A stretch of DNA of 64,000 nucleotides from JASHPR01 sp963833885 (GCA_963833885.1 CAWHZU010000034.1:62001-126000), one strand, 5' to 3'; positions 51,027 through 59,594 are shown, counted from the stretch's first letter. Numbers and translations: made by a program. Notes: generated by a model from the sequence alone, not told the origin.

Positions 51027-52603
51027 CTCTGGAGCCCGAACTTCGCCCAGTCGTAGAACCCGTACGCGTCCACGTTGAACCCGGTGACCTTCGCTGACAT
51101 GACGTGGATGAGCTCAGGGTTATAAAGCGGGATGATGGCCGCGTCCTTGGCGGTGAGAACCTGAATTTTGTTGTAGAGAACCTGAGCGGCCGCGCGATTC
51201 TGCGTCAGGGATGCCTGCAAGGACATGTTGATCAGCGTCTGGTCGTGCAAGCCGGTGAAGTAGGCGTTGCAGCAGTAGCCGGGATCGTCGGCGAACAGGA
51301 CTTGCTGAGTGGGATCGGCGCTGACGTCACCCCAGAACGTTGTGGCAGCGGTGTAGTGCATCCCGATGATGTCATTGTCGACCGATGCGCTGTCCTTCTG
51401 GATCACTTGGAGGTGGATGCCGATCTGGGCCAGATCGGCCTGCGCGATGTTCAGGATCGCCGTTTGCGCGGTGCCCGTCGACACTTCGAACGGTATGGTG
51501 AGCGGGGTCTTGACCCCGGAGGCCGCCATCAGCTGCTTGGCCTTCGCGATATTGAACGGGTACAGGTTGAGGCTCGTGTTCTGGAACGTGTTCTTCGGCG
51601 GCCCGACGATAAACGTCTTGGCCGGCGTCCCGAAGCCGAACAGGCCCGACTGCACGATCGCAGCCCGGTTGATCGCCAGCGAGATGGCCTGGCGGACATC
51701 GATGTTGTTCATCGGCGCCTTGGCCGTATTCAGTGCCAGCAGTTCGACGATTGAGTACGGCGTCGTCGCCACCCGCACGGCCGGATTGGATTTGAACGAC
51801 GCGACCTGGTTGGCGGCCGGGGAGTCGGCGACGTCGGCCGTTCCGCCGAGTACTGCCGTGGCCCGCGCCGTGTCATCGGTGACGATCTGGAAGGTGATCG
51901 ACGATAGGTGAGGGTAGTCGGCCTTGTTCCAGTAGTACTTATTGCGTGTCACAACATACGACGTGTTCGGCGAGCTGGAGGTCAAGACGAATGGCCCGGT
52001 CCCGATCGGCTTGGAGTTGAAGAACGTCTTGGCGTTAGCGGCGGTGAAGGCGCCCTGCGGATAGATGGCCCCGTTGGGGCTTGCCAGGTCCGCGAGCAGC
52101 GAAGGCCACGGTGACTTCAGCTTGATAATGAACGTGCTGGGATTCGGAGCTGACATCGATGCTGTCTTCGCGACCAGGAAATTGAGCAGGGAGATGGCCG
52201 GCTTCTCCGAGCGCGTGAGCGAGTAGAGAACGTCCGCGGAGGTCAGTGGTTTCCCGTTGGAGAACTTCACGCCCGAGCGAATGTGGAACGTGTAGGTCAG
52301 GCCGTTGGACGAGACCGTCCATCTGTCGGCGAGGACGGGCAGGTAACCCGGCCCGGCCGGGTTTACCTCGATGAGGCTCTGGAACCATGCCAGCCACATC
52401 TGCATCGATGTGTCATTATCCTGGCTCGTCGACGGGTCGAGGTCCAGCGGGGCGGTGAAGAAGTCGAAGGTGAGGCTGCCGCCCTTCGCCGGCGCGGCGC
52501 TGCCCGAGTTACCACCCGGCGATGCTGAACCGCTCGAGCACGCGCTGAGGAACAGCAGCGAGCCGACCGCCAGGGCGGCGCCTATCCGGCGCTTATTGAT
52601 CAT
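51023..52603 (-). CDS. ABC transporter substrate-binding lipoprotein (SBP family 5)
   Basis: A 526-residue extracytoplasmic binding protein. The signal peptide ends in a lipobox (LLFLSAC), giving a lipid-anchored mature protein. The family-5 region YTFHIRSGVKFSNGKPLTSADVLYSLTR and the repeated DVRQAISLAINRAAIV are diagnostic for oligopeptide/nickel/glycoside-type receptors. ATG at 52603 has GGAGG; a longer frame lacks a signal sequence. First gene of the ten-gene operon, so its ligand defines what the pathway imports. Confidence 0.9.
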   Translation of the reverse strand: MINKRRIGAALAVGSLLFLSACSSGSASPGGNSGSAAPAKGGSLTFDFFTAPLDLDPSTSQDNDTSMQMWLAWFQSLIEVNPAGPGYLPVLADRWTVSSNGLTYTFHIRSGVKFSNGKPLTSADVLYSLTRSEKPAISLLNFLVAKTASMSAPNPSTFIIKLKSPWPSLLADLASPNGAIYPQGAFTAANAKTFFNSKPIGTGPFVLTSSSPNTSYVVTRNKYYWNKADYPHLSSITFQIVTDDTARATAVLGGTADVADSPAANQVASFKSNPAVRVATTPYSIVELLALNTAKAPMNNIDVRQAISLAINRAAIVQSGLFGFGTPAKTFIVGPPKNTFQNTSLNLYPFNIAKAKQLMAASGVKTPLTIPFEVSTGTAQTAILNIAQADLAQIGIHLQVIQKDSASVDNDIIGMHYTAATTFWGDVSADPTQQVLFADDPGYCCNAYFTGLHDQTLINMSLQASLTQNRAAAQVLYNKIQVLTAKDAAIIPLYNPELIHVMSAKVTGFNVDAYGFYDWAKFGLQS

Positions 52604-52955
52604 CAATGCCTCCAGATCCGCGAAGGCCGCAGCACAAACGCGATGCCCCGGTTCTGGGAGAACGCTACGAAGCGCTACAACACCGGACAACCGGCAGAGT
52701 GCCCAGGTAGCGAGTTGGTTTCCTACAGCGTGTCGGTCCGGCTGGAGCACGGCGCCATGACCAGCTTCCCGCGCTCGTCGCGCCGAGCATCAGCTCGGCC
52801 GGCTCGTGGACTCCGGATAAGTCGGTCATCGCCCCGGTCAGCTGGGCAAGGTGTCGGGATTGCGCCGCTGATTGATGCAGGACGTAGCTTCCGCAAACCT
52901 CGGCTGGAAGATCAGTCTGGACATCAGACGATGCGAGCGCGCGGAGGCGAGGATT
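52604..52955. other. 352-bp divergent control region, no gene seen
   Basis: Lies between the starts of the importer operon and the polysaccharide-deacetylase-like gene. Short open frames on both strands have host composition but no recognisable family. I could not pick a confident -35/-10 pair or operator here. As the only gap between the two divergent units it must hold promoters for at least one of them. Confidence 0.5.
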
Positions 52956-53771
52956 TTGCCGATTCCCATTCCGCACGGCCAGATGACTGTCTGCCTGACG
53001 TTCGACGTCGACGCTGAGAGTGGCTGGCTTGGCCAGGGCATCAAGTTCAGAGACCGGCTGACGACGCTCTCGGAAGCACGATACGGGGTCACCAGGGGGC
53101 TGCCGCGGATTCTCGCCCTCCTCGGTGAGTTCGAGATCACCGCGACCTTCTACGTTCCCGGGTTGACCGCCGAGCTGCATCCGGAGGTGGTTCCTGCCAT
53201 CCTCAGTGCGGGGCATGAGATCGGCCACCACGGCTATCGCCACCTTTCCAGCGACGGGCTGTCTGAGCAGCAGCAGGCTGAGGAGCTGGACCTCGCGACC
53301 GAGGTGATCCGGCAGGCAAGCGGGATCGTGCCCCGCGGATACCGGTCGCCATCATGGGAAATGACGCCCGAGACCTTCCGGTTGCTCTGCGAGCGGGACT
53401 TCGCCTACGACAGCAGCATGATGGGGGATGACCGCCCCTACCGTGAGCACTGCGGGGACCGGAGCATTCTCGAGCTCCCGGTCCATTGGTCGCTCGATGA
53501 CTGGCCGTTCTTTGCCTGGTCGGAGTACCTCGGCGGCGGTCATATCAGCAGTCCGGTGCAGTGGGCCGGGGACTGGTACCGCGAATTCGAGGTGGCCAAG
53601 GCGGAAAGCCGGCCGCTGACCTACACCATGCATCCCGAGGTCACTGGCCGCCCGGCGCGGCTGATGGCGCTTCGTGACCTGCTCGTGAGAATTCTGGACA
53701 ACCCAGAAGTGGCCTTCCTCACCCATTCCGAACTGGCCGCCGCGTATCCGCAAGCCCACGCAGAGGAGTAG
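52956..53771 (+). CDS. polysaccharide-deacetylase-family hydrolase (NodB/PuuE-like)
   Basis: About 271 residues of the carbohydrate esterase 4/NodB fold. The first Asp motif is VCLTFDVDAESGW, the metal His pair is in GHEIGHHGYRHLS, YRSPSWEMTP is motif 3 and LTYTMHPEVTGRPAR holds the late His. Lacking a signal peptide and having DVDAES, it resembles cytoplasmic amide hydrolases such as allantoinase PuuE or peptidoglycan-like deacetylases acting on small amides. TTG at 52956 (GGAGG nearby) gives a normal N-terminus; the frame is open further upstream. Confidence 0.82.
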   Translation: MPIPIPHGQMTVCLTFDVDAESGWLGQGIKFRDRLTTLSEARYGVTRGLPRILALLGEFEITATFYVPGLTAELHPEVVPAILSAGHEIGHHGYRHLSSDGLSEQQQAEELDLATEVIRQASGIVPRGYRSPSWEMTPETFRLLCERDFAYDSSMMGDDRPYREHCGDRSILELPVHWSLDDWPFFAWSEYLGGGHISSPVQWAGDWYREFEVAKAESRPLTYTMHPEVTGRPARLMALRDLLVRILDNPEVAFLTHSELAAAYPQAHAEE

Positions 53772-53774
53772 CCG

Positions 53775-54503
53775 ATGACGATTGACTCGCATTGCCACGC
53801 CGGTAACTTCGAGCCGTTGTTCAGCGGAGACCACTCGCCGGAGGACCTGGTTGCGGCGCACGACGCCGCAGGCGTGTCCGCCGGGATGATGTCCAAGCTC
53901 GGCAAGGACGTGACCGCTGGCAACGAGATCGTTCGCGCGGCATGCGAGCTGCACCCGGGCCGACTCTACGGTGCGATCTACCTGAACCCGACCGACCCCG
54001 GAACGCTGGCCGAGCTCGAGCGCTGCGCGCAGTACGACGTCTTCCGTGGCGTCAAGCTGCATCCAAGCGAGGACGCATGGTTCCCCTACATGGAGGAGTA
54101 CTTCCCGGTCTACGAGCGATGCGAGGCACTCGGATTGCCCATGCTGTTCCACAGCGGCACCTACCCGCACTCCAACCCGCTCGCTATCGCGGCTGCTGCC
54201 AGGCACTTTCCGCGAGTACCGTTCGTGCTCGGGCATTTCGGGCTCGCGGATCTCTCCTGGGAATGCTTCGCCGCCGCCGACCTGTCCGCCAACGTGCACG
54301 TCGACACGACCTCTAATCCGATGGTCCGCGTCCTCGGCGAGTGGGTCGACCGGTTCGGTGCCGAACGAATGCTCTGGGGCTCGGACTTTCCGTTCTACAA
54401 CGTCGAGTACGAGCGCCTCAAAGTGGACTACATCTCCGCCTCAACCCGGAACCGTGAGCTGATCAGCTCGGAGAATGCAGCCCGCCTGTACCGGATCGGA
54501 TGA
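53775..54503 (+). CDS. amidohydrolase-2 family protein
   Basis: A 242-residue TIM-barrel hydrolase. The metal strand is IDSHCHAGN, with GVKLHPSEDAWFP, LFHSGTYPHSNP, LGHFGLADLSWE and the catalytic Asp in MLWGSDFPFYN. All metal ligands look present. It starts three bases after the preceding stop, so the two are cotranscribed. Likely hydrolyses or decarboxylates a small metabolite; substrate unknown. Confidence 0.87.
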   Translation: MTIDSHCHAGNFEPLFSGDHSPEDLVAAHDAAGVSAGMMSKLGKDVTAGNEIVRAACELHPGRLYGAIYLNPTDPGTLAELERCAQYDVFRGVKLHPSEDAWFPYMEEYFPVYERCEALGLPMLFHSGTYPHSNPLAIAAAARHFPRVPFVLGHFGLADLSWECFAAADLSANVHVDTTSNPMVRVLGEWVDRFGAERMLWGSDFPFYNVEYERLKVDYISASTRNRELISSENAARLYRIG

Positions 54504-54513
54504 GCAAGCAGAC

Positions 54514-55563
54514 ATGAACTATGCGCGCACTGTCCTTGGTGATATCGGCGGGGCTGAGCTTGGCATTACGCTCAGTCATGAGCATCTGATTTGCGACTCG
54601 AGCATGTGGCTGGCGCGGCCGCCGGATGATCCGCTGGGACGGCAGCTGGCGGCGGCGCCAGAGCCGACGCTCGACACGCTCTGGTGGCACCGGCAGTTCC
54701 CTAACTCGAACCCGTCGGTTCTGGCCCTGGACGATGAGCAGACAGCCATCGACGAGCTTGCCGTGTTTGCCGGGCTTGGTGGCGGCGCACTGATCGAGCT
54801 GACCTCCGAGATGGGCCGGAGCATGCCGGCGCTGCGGAGGATCTCCGCTGCCACCGGCGTGCACGTCATAGCCGGCACGGGGCACTACATCGCCGCTGCG
54901 CACGACCCCGCCGTGGCATCGGCCACGGTGCCGGAGCTTGCCGACGCCATGATCAGCGACATCAACCACGGGGATGCTGACGGCATTAAATGCGGCGTGA
55001 TCGGCGAGCTGGGAATGTCCTGGCCGGTCCATCCTGATGAGATCAAGGTGCTCAGGGCGGCCGCGCACGCTCAGGCCGCGAGCGGGGCAGCCATCAGCAT
55101 TCACACGGCCGCTCATGCCGTGGACGAAGACAGCGCTCTGCTGGCCGCCGACGTCCTGGAAAGCGAGGGCGCTGACCCTTCCAGGGTGGTGATGGGGCAC
55201 ATGGACACCTCGCTGCACCGGCCCGATTACCACCGGGCGGTCCTCGACCGCGGTTACGTGATCCAGTACGACCTGTTCGGGCACGAATTCTTCGAGAGCG
55301 AGAACGACTTCCAGAGCTTCGGCGACACCGAAACAGTCCGAGCTGTGGCCAGGCTGGTGGACCAGGGATGGACGTCCCGGATATTGCTGAGCCACGACAT
55401 CTGCTACAAGATCCAGCTGCAGAAGTACGGTGGGTACGGTTACGCCCACCTGCTACGGAACATTGTGCCGCGGCTAGAACTCTGCGGCGTGCCGCGAGCC
55501 ATTTCCGCCAGCATTCTGCGAGACAACCCACGCGAGATCTTCACCATTTCCAGGCTCACCTAG
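54514..55563 (+). CDS. phosphotriesterase-family (PTE-like) hydrolase
   Basis: A 349-residue binuclear TIM-barrel enzyme. The HxH site is TLSHEHLICDS, the bridging residue is Glu in GVIGELGMSW (where true phosphotriesterase has a carbamylated Lys), further His are in SIHTAAH and VMGHMDTS, and the catalytic Asp is in LLSHDICYK. This ligand set resembles PHP-type homologues and lactonases, so esterase, lactonase or amidase activity is more likely than organophosphate hydrolysis. ATG at 54514 lies ten bases past the preceding stop. Confidence 0.86.
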   Translation: MNYARTVLGDIGGAELGITLSHEHLICDSSMWLARPPDDPLGRQLAAAPEPTLDTLWWHRQFPNSNPSVLALDDEQTAIDELAVFAGLGGGALIELTSEMGRSMPALRRISAATGVHVIAGTGHYIAAAHDPAVASATVPELADAMISDINHGDADGIKCGVIGELGMSWPVHPDEIKVLRAAAHAQAASGAAISIHTAAHAVDEDSALLAADVLESEGADPSRVVMGHMDTSLHRPDYHRAVLDRGYVIQYDLFGHEFFESENDFQSFGDTETVRAVARLVDQGWTSRILLSHDICYKIQLQKYGGYGYAHLLRNIVPRLELCGVPRAISASILRDNPREIFTISRLT

Positions 55564-55607
55564 GAGAGTTGGCGCCCGTGGCGTGATGCTCGAGCCGGGA
55601 TCTTTTG

Positions 55608-56282
55608 CTATGTTGCGTGCTCCTGGCTGGGCATGATGCCGCCGAGGGTGGTGTCTACCACGTCGCGGACGAAGCGCTCGTTCAGCGGGGCGTGGCCGTG
55701 CAGCAGTCGGTGGTACAGCGGGCCGTACAGCATGTCGAGCGCCACCTCGATCTTCGTGTCCGCCGGGATCTCGCCACGCTCGATCGCGGCGCGGAAGATG
55801 ACGCGCGCCTGCTCGCGGCGGGGCTCGACGAACCGGGACAGGTAGATCTTGGCGAACTCCGGGTCGGTCTGCGCCTCGGTGACGAGCGCGCCGATCACAC
55901 GGCCGTACGGCCGGCTGCTGGCCAGCCGGACCCAGGGGCGCAGCAGCCCGAGCAGGTCGCCGCGCAGGGTGCCGGTGCTGCGGGTGCGCGGCTGCACGGC
56001 CGCCCACTCGTTGTACAGCGCGTCGAGCGCGAGCGTCTCCTTGGTCGGCCACCAGCGGTAGATGGTGGCCTTGCTGACCCCGGCCCGCTCGGCGACGGCG
56101 TCCATGCTGACCGCGGACAGGCCGCGCGCCAGCAGCAGCTCCGCTGCCGCCTCGAGGATCGCCAACCGGGCCTTCTCGCTGCGCGGCCGCCCGCGCCGCG
56201 GCGCCTCCGCCGTGGCTTCGTCGTCCGCCGCGGCCGGTGGTCCGTCATCCGCCGCGGCCGGTGGTCCCTCGCCCGCCTGCAT
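55608..56282 (-). CDS. TetR/AcrR-family transcriptional regulator
   Basis: A 224-residue regulator. A Gly/Pro/Ala/Asp-rich lead of about 25 residues, encoded by a duplicated 24-bp unit, precedes the helix-turn-helix (AILEAAAELLLARGLSAVSM, AGVSKATIYRWWPTKETLAL). The C-terminal domain (TetR_C_16-like) binds an unknown ligand. It follows the LLM oxidoreductase gene by 16 bp in the same direction and probably shares its transcript. Confidence 0.88.
   Translation of the reverse strand: MQAGEGPPAAADDGPPAAADDEATAEAPRRGRPRSEKARLAILEAAAELLLARGLSAVSMDAVAERAGVSKATIYRWWPTKETLALDALYNEWAAVQPRTRSTGTLRGDLLGLLRPWVRLASSRPYGRVIGALVTEAQTDPEFAKIYLSRFVEPRREQARVIFRAAIERGEIPADTKIEVALDMLYGPLYHRLLHGHAPLNERFVRDVVDTTLGGIMPSQEHAT
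56224..56267. repeat. duplicated 24-bp unit in the TetR gene 5' end
   Basis: TCCGCCGCGGCCGGTGGTCC occurs at 56224-56243 and 56248-56267. It encodes the repeated GPPAAADD peptide in the regulator's disordered N-terminal tail. Confidence 0.75.
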
Positions 56283-56298
56283 AACCGAAACTATGCCA

Positions 56299-57219
56299 CT
56301 AGTTTTTATGAACCGGTATCTCATGCACCTCGGGAACGATCGAGGCAACCGCATCGAGTGCCTCGTCGTCCCACGGGTGCGGGGGACTGAGCAGGACGTG
56401 GTCGATGCCGATACCGGCCAGTTCCCGCAGGTGGTCCACCAGCCGCCGCAGGCCGTCCCGGCCGCCGCCGAGGTCGGCCATCGTAGCCGTGGTCTTCTCG
56501 ATCTCATCGTAGTCGCGCCCGGCTTGCTCGCAGTGCTCCCGGAGCACACGCAGCTTGGCGGGCAGCATGTCGGCGAACTGGTCCGGCACGTCGAACAGGT
56601 TGCAGGCGTCGCCGTACTGGGCGACCAGCCGGAGCGTGCGGCGCTCGCCGCTGCCGCCGATCAGGATCGGCGGGTGCGGGCGCTGCAGTGCGTTCGGCGA
56701 GTTCAGCGGCCGGTCCAGCTGGTAGTGCCTGCCGCGGAACGGCTGCTCATCGCCGCGCCACATCTGGTGGGCAATCTGCAGCACCTCCTCCAGGCACTCG
56801 TAGCGCTCGGTCAGCGTGGGCGGGTACGGGATCCCGAGGCCGCCGGCCTCGCCGCCGCGGGTCACGGTGAACGGCGCCCCGGCGCCGATGCCCAGGATCA
56901 TGCGGCCGCCGGTGAGCACATCGAGAGAGGTCACCGCCTTGATCAGCACGCCGGGATGACGGTTGGGCACGGCGGTGACCAGCGTGCCGAGCCGGATGCG
57001 CTGCGTACGGCCCGCGATGAACGCCAGCGTGGCGTACGCCTCCAGCATCGGCGACTCCGGCGGCAGCCCGCTCAGCCGGATCTGGAAGAAGTGGTCCATG
57101 GTCCAGATGCTGTCCACGCCCGCGGCATCCGCCGTGGTCGCGATCTGGGTGATGATCGGGCCGATCTGGTCCGGCGGGCACGGCCAGGAGAAGTTGGTGA
57201 CTCCGATTCCGAGCTTCAT
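56299..57219 (-). CDS. LLM-class F420-dependent oxidoreductase
   Basis: A 306-residue luciferase-like TIM barrel. The N-terminal strand MKLGIGVTNFSWP, WTMDHFFQI, RIRLGTLVTAVPNRHPGVL and GGRMILGIGAGAPF are typical of F420-dependent members, and the C-terminal part (PPILIGGSGERRTLRLVAQYGD) supports this. It should transfer hydride between F420 and an unknown substrate. Divergent from a MarR gene with about 98 bp between starts. Confidence 0.88.
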   Translation of the reverse strand: MKLGIGVTNFSWPCPPDQIGPIITQIATTADAAGVDSIWTMDHFFQIRLSGLPPESPMLEAYATLAFIAGRTQRIRLGTLVTAVPNRHPGVLIKAVTSLDVLTGGRMILGIGAGAPFTVTRGGEAGGLGIPYPPTLTERYECLEEVLQIAHQMWRGDEQPFRGRHYQLDRPLNSPNALQRPHPPILIGGSGERRTLRLVAQYGDACNLFDVPDQFADMLPAKLRVLREHCEQAGRDYDEIEKTTATMADLGGGRDGLRRLVDHLRELAGIGIDHVLLSPPHPWDDEALDAVASIVPEVHEIPVHKN

Positions 57220-57245
57220 GAGGCACTCCGCTAATGCTCAGGGGG

Positions 57246-57279
57246 ATCGTTAGCCGAGCAACGAAGCATATCATTAGCC
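57246..57279. promoter_or_regulatory. repeated element in the LLM/MarR divergent region
   Basis: ATC(G/A)TTAGCC occurs at 57246-57255 and 57270-57279 with 24-bp spacing; the second copy runs into the palindrome AGCCGGCT (57276-57283). Location between divergent starts suggests binding of the adjacent MarR regulator. Confidence 0.45.
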
Positions 57280-57317
57280 GGCTGTTATACCAGCACGCCA
57301 AGTAGGCTGTTCGCACT

Positions 57318-57743
57318 ATGTCCGAAGACCCCGCCGCCGCGTTCCAGCCGGCCTTCTGGTCCGCGAAGCGCGTGCTCGCGCGCGCCTCGGCGACCGCCTT
57401 CGCCCGGCACGGGGTGCATGAGGGCCAGCAGTACCTCCTGCGGACCCTGTGGGACGAGGACGGGCTGGCCCCGGGGGAGGTGGCCCGGCGGCTGGGCCTG
57501 GCCACGCCGACGGTGACCCGCGCGGCCGCGCGCATGGAGGCGGCCGGGCTGCTGCGCCGCGTGCCGCACGAGCGGGACCGCCGGCTGGTGCGGCTGTACC
57601 TGACCGACCGCGGCCGGGTCCTGGAGAAGGAAATCGGCCGCGAGATCGGCAACCTCACCGAGCGCGCCCTGGCCTCGCTGGACCAGTCCGAGCGCGCCGC
57701 GCTCGTGCGCTACCTGAACAGCATCCGCGAGAACCTGAGCTGA
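57318..57743 (+). CDS. MarR-family transcriptional regulator
   Basis: A 141-residue winged-helix regulator. EVARRLGLATPTVTRAAARM is the recognition region and RRVPHERDRRLVRLYLTDRG the wing with the conserved DxR. The N-terminal RVLARASATAFARHGVHEGQ forms the dimer interface. Likely regulates the divergent LLM oxidoreductase operon. Convergent with the GH28 gene, 23 bp apart. Confidence 0.9.
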   Translation: MSEDPAAAFQPAFWSAKRVLARASATAFARHGVHEGQQYLLRTLWDEDGLAPGEVARRLGLATPTVTRAAARMEAAGLLRRVPHERDRRLVRLYLTDRGRVLEKEIGREIGNLTERALASLDQSERAALVRYLNSIRENLS

Positions 57744-57766
57744 CCTGGCAGGACAGCCGCCGGACC

Positions 57767-59359
57767 TCAGCCCTGGCCAAACCCCAGCACCGGCGGGGGG
57801 CCGAACGCCGGGATGTCGCAGGTGGGGATCGTGCCGGTGCCCTGGAACGGGGTGACGTTCACACCATTGGTCGCGTCGCCCTCCGGGCCCGCCGGGACGA
57901 TGTTCGTGTTGTAGGTGTAGGCGTTGACGAACTCGGTCGGGCTCTCGCCGAGCGTCGGGCCCTCGTTGCCGTGGTTGCCATCCTGGGTGACGTTGTCCAG
58001 GTCGACGTTCTCCAGCGCGATCTGCAGCGGGTTGGCGGCGTCGGCGCCCTCGAAGATCGAGTACGCGCCGGATTCGGAGTCCGTGGCCACCACGCCGTTC
58101 AGCACGATGTCGCTCTGGGTCGGGACCTCGGTCCCGCCGGAGGAGTAGAACGGGTTGAAGATCAGCACGTGCTTGATGTTGGTCATGCAGATGCCGGTGT
58201 AGGTCACCCGGTCGGTGAGCCCGCCGCTGTTGGCGTCGGTCTTGATCTGGATGCCGGTGTCGCTGACCGACAGGTTGCCCAGGCTGTCCAGGCCGTTCAG
58301 GGTGGAGTTCTCGAACAGGACGTTGTACACGCCGCCGGCGGTCTGGCTGCCGACCGACAGCCCGTGCGAGCCGTAGCAGTGCACGTCGTCGACGGTGATG
58401 TTGGCCGACGGCGTGCCCGCGTTCGACTTGACCGCCACGCAGTCGTCCCCGTTCTGGATCATGTCGTCCTTGATCGTGACGTCGCTCTCGCTCACTGGGT
58501 CGACGCCGTCGGTGTTGCGCGCGGTGGCGGGGGTGTTGATCTCCACGCCCCACACGGTCAGCCCGTGGCCGTTCTGGATGTACACGTGGTACATGGGTGA
58601 GTTCGCGAGCTCGACCTGGTAGATCGTGATGTTGTTGACGCCGTCGCCCTCGACCAGGATCGGGTTGTTCTGCTCACCGCCCGAGTCGGCCGTCTGCGCG
58701 AGGTCCCACCAGCTCTGCGTGGAGCCGACCAGCGTGTCCGCACCGCGCCCGTCGATCGCCCCGAGCGTCCCGTTCGGGCCCCGCGTGCCCATCAGGCCGG
58801 ATCCGGACCCTATGAAGGAGAGGAACGGGGAGCAGCCGCCACCCGCCGCGCTGACGGTGCCGCAGGTGTTCGTGGGGTACTGGGCCGGGATCTGGTAGTC
58901 GGCCGGGTTCAGCGAGGCGTAGAGCGTCACACCGGCCTGGATCAGCAGCACTTCGCGGCTGCCGATCGTGAGCGGCCCGCTGAGGAAGGCGTTGTTGCTG
59001 TTGCCGAAGCCGGGGGCGAGCACCACGGCCCGGCCGGTTCCGGCGCAGCGGTCCAGGGCCGCCTGGATGCGGCCGGTGTCGGGCGGGGTCGTCTCGTCGG
59101 TGGTGCTGAACTCGCCGGTGGTCGTCGAGAGCGCGGCGCCCAGGATGATGCACGGGGCGGGCAGCCGCGGCTGGCGGGGACGGCGCGGGTCCCCGGTGGC
59201 GACGCGCAGGGGCTGCGACGCCGAGTCAGCCGTTGCTAACGTGGCGGCCGGTTTCGCTGCGGACGCGGACGCGAGCCCGGCCGGGGCGGCGAACAGAGTC
59301 AGGGCGGTGGCGGAGACCGCTGCGGTGATCACGGATACCCACGAGGCCCTGCGGTTCAT
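57767..59359 (-). CDS. secreted glycoside hydrolase family 28 (polygalacturonase-like)
   Basis: A 530-residue enzyme. An N-terminal signal peptide (VITAAVSATALTLFAAPAGL and an Ala-Ser-Ala cleavage region) is followed by a right-handed beta-helix. GH28 signatures are NTDGVDP, QNGDDCVAVK (catalytic Asp pair), GSHGLSVGS (His) and the late GIQIKT (Lys). It should hydrolyse polygalacturonan or rhamnogalacturonan-type pectin outside the cell. A perfect inverted repeat lies about 70 bases upstream. Confidence 0.9.
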   Translation of the reverse strand: MNRRASWVSVITAAVSATALTLFAAPAGLASASAAKPAATLATADSASQPLRVATGDPRRPRQPRLPAPCIILGAALSTTTGEFSTTDETTPPDTGRIQAALDRCAGTGRAVVLAPGFGNSNNAFLSGPLTIGSREVLLIQAGVTLYASLNPADYQIPAQYPTNTCGTVSAAGGGCSPFLSFIGSGSGLMGTRGPNGTLGAIDGRGADTLVGSTQSWWDLAQTADSGGEQNNPILVEGDGVNNITIYQVELANSPMYHVYIQNGHGLTVWGVEINTPATARNTDGVDPVSESDVTIKDDMIQNGDDCVAVKSNAGTPSANITVDDVHCYGSHGLSVGSQTAGGVYNVLFENSTLNGLDSLGNLSVSDTGIQIKTDANSGGLTDRVTYTGICMTNIKHVLIFNPFYSSGGTEVPTQSDIVLNGVVATDSESGAYSIFEGADAANPLQIALENVDLDNVTQDGNHGNEGPTLGESPTEFVNAYTYNTNIVPAGPEGDATNGVNVTPFQGTGTIPTCDIPAFGPPPVLGFGQG

Positions 59360-59428
59360 CGGCTCCTCCGGAGTGCATCGTCGCTACGCCAGCGCGCCTG
59401 AAACCTCGATCAGATGAGGTGTCGTGTA

Positions 59429-59445
59429 TCGTATCTCATATACGA
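59429..59445. promoter_or_regulatory. inverted repeat TCGTAT-N5-ATACGA upstream of the GH28 gene
   Basis: Exact six-base arms at 59429-59434 and 59440-59445 around CTCAT, in an AT-rich patch 70 bases before the GH28 start. Size and symmetry suit a LacI- or GntR-type operator for carbohydrate control. No such regulator gene adjoins. Confidence 0.45.
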
Positions 59446-59533
59446 CATGAGCGGAAGCCCTGTTCCGGGGCGATTCCGGGTAGGCGGCCGCGTCCGGCCG
59501 CATCTTTCTGACCTGCCAATTCGACGCGGACCG

Positions 59534-59581
59534 TTGACGTAGGTCATTCAGCTGACTAGTGTCCCAGATATCTAAGACACT
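59534..59581 (+). promoter_or_regulatory. promoter overlapped by a 24-bp palindrome, upstream of the YtrA-type regulator
   Basis: TTGACG (59534-59539) and TAGTGT (59557-59562) are separated by 17 bases. A palindrome spans 59558-59581: AGTGTC, two bases, AGATATCT, two bases, GACACT, with only the two-base spacers unpaired. It covers the -10 and the start of transcription, so binding would block the operon. The encoded GntR protein is the obvious candidate. Confidence 0.7.
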
Positions 59582-59594
59582 GGATCGGTGACAC

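Noticed and set aside
54514..55563. PTE-like gene considered as a true organophosphate phosphotriesterase
   Set aside because: The bridging lysine is replaced by glutamate and the context is nitrogen/amide catabolism, so that activity is not supported.
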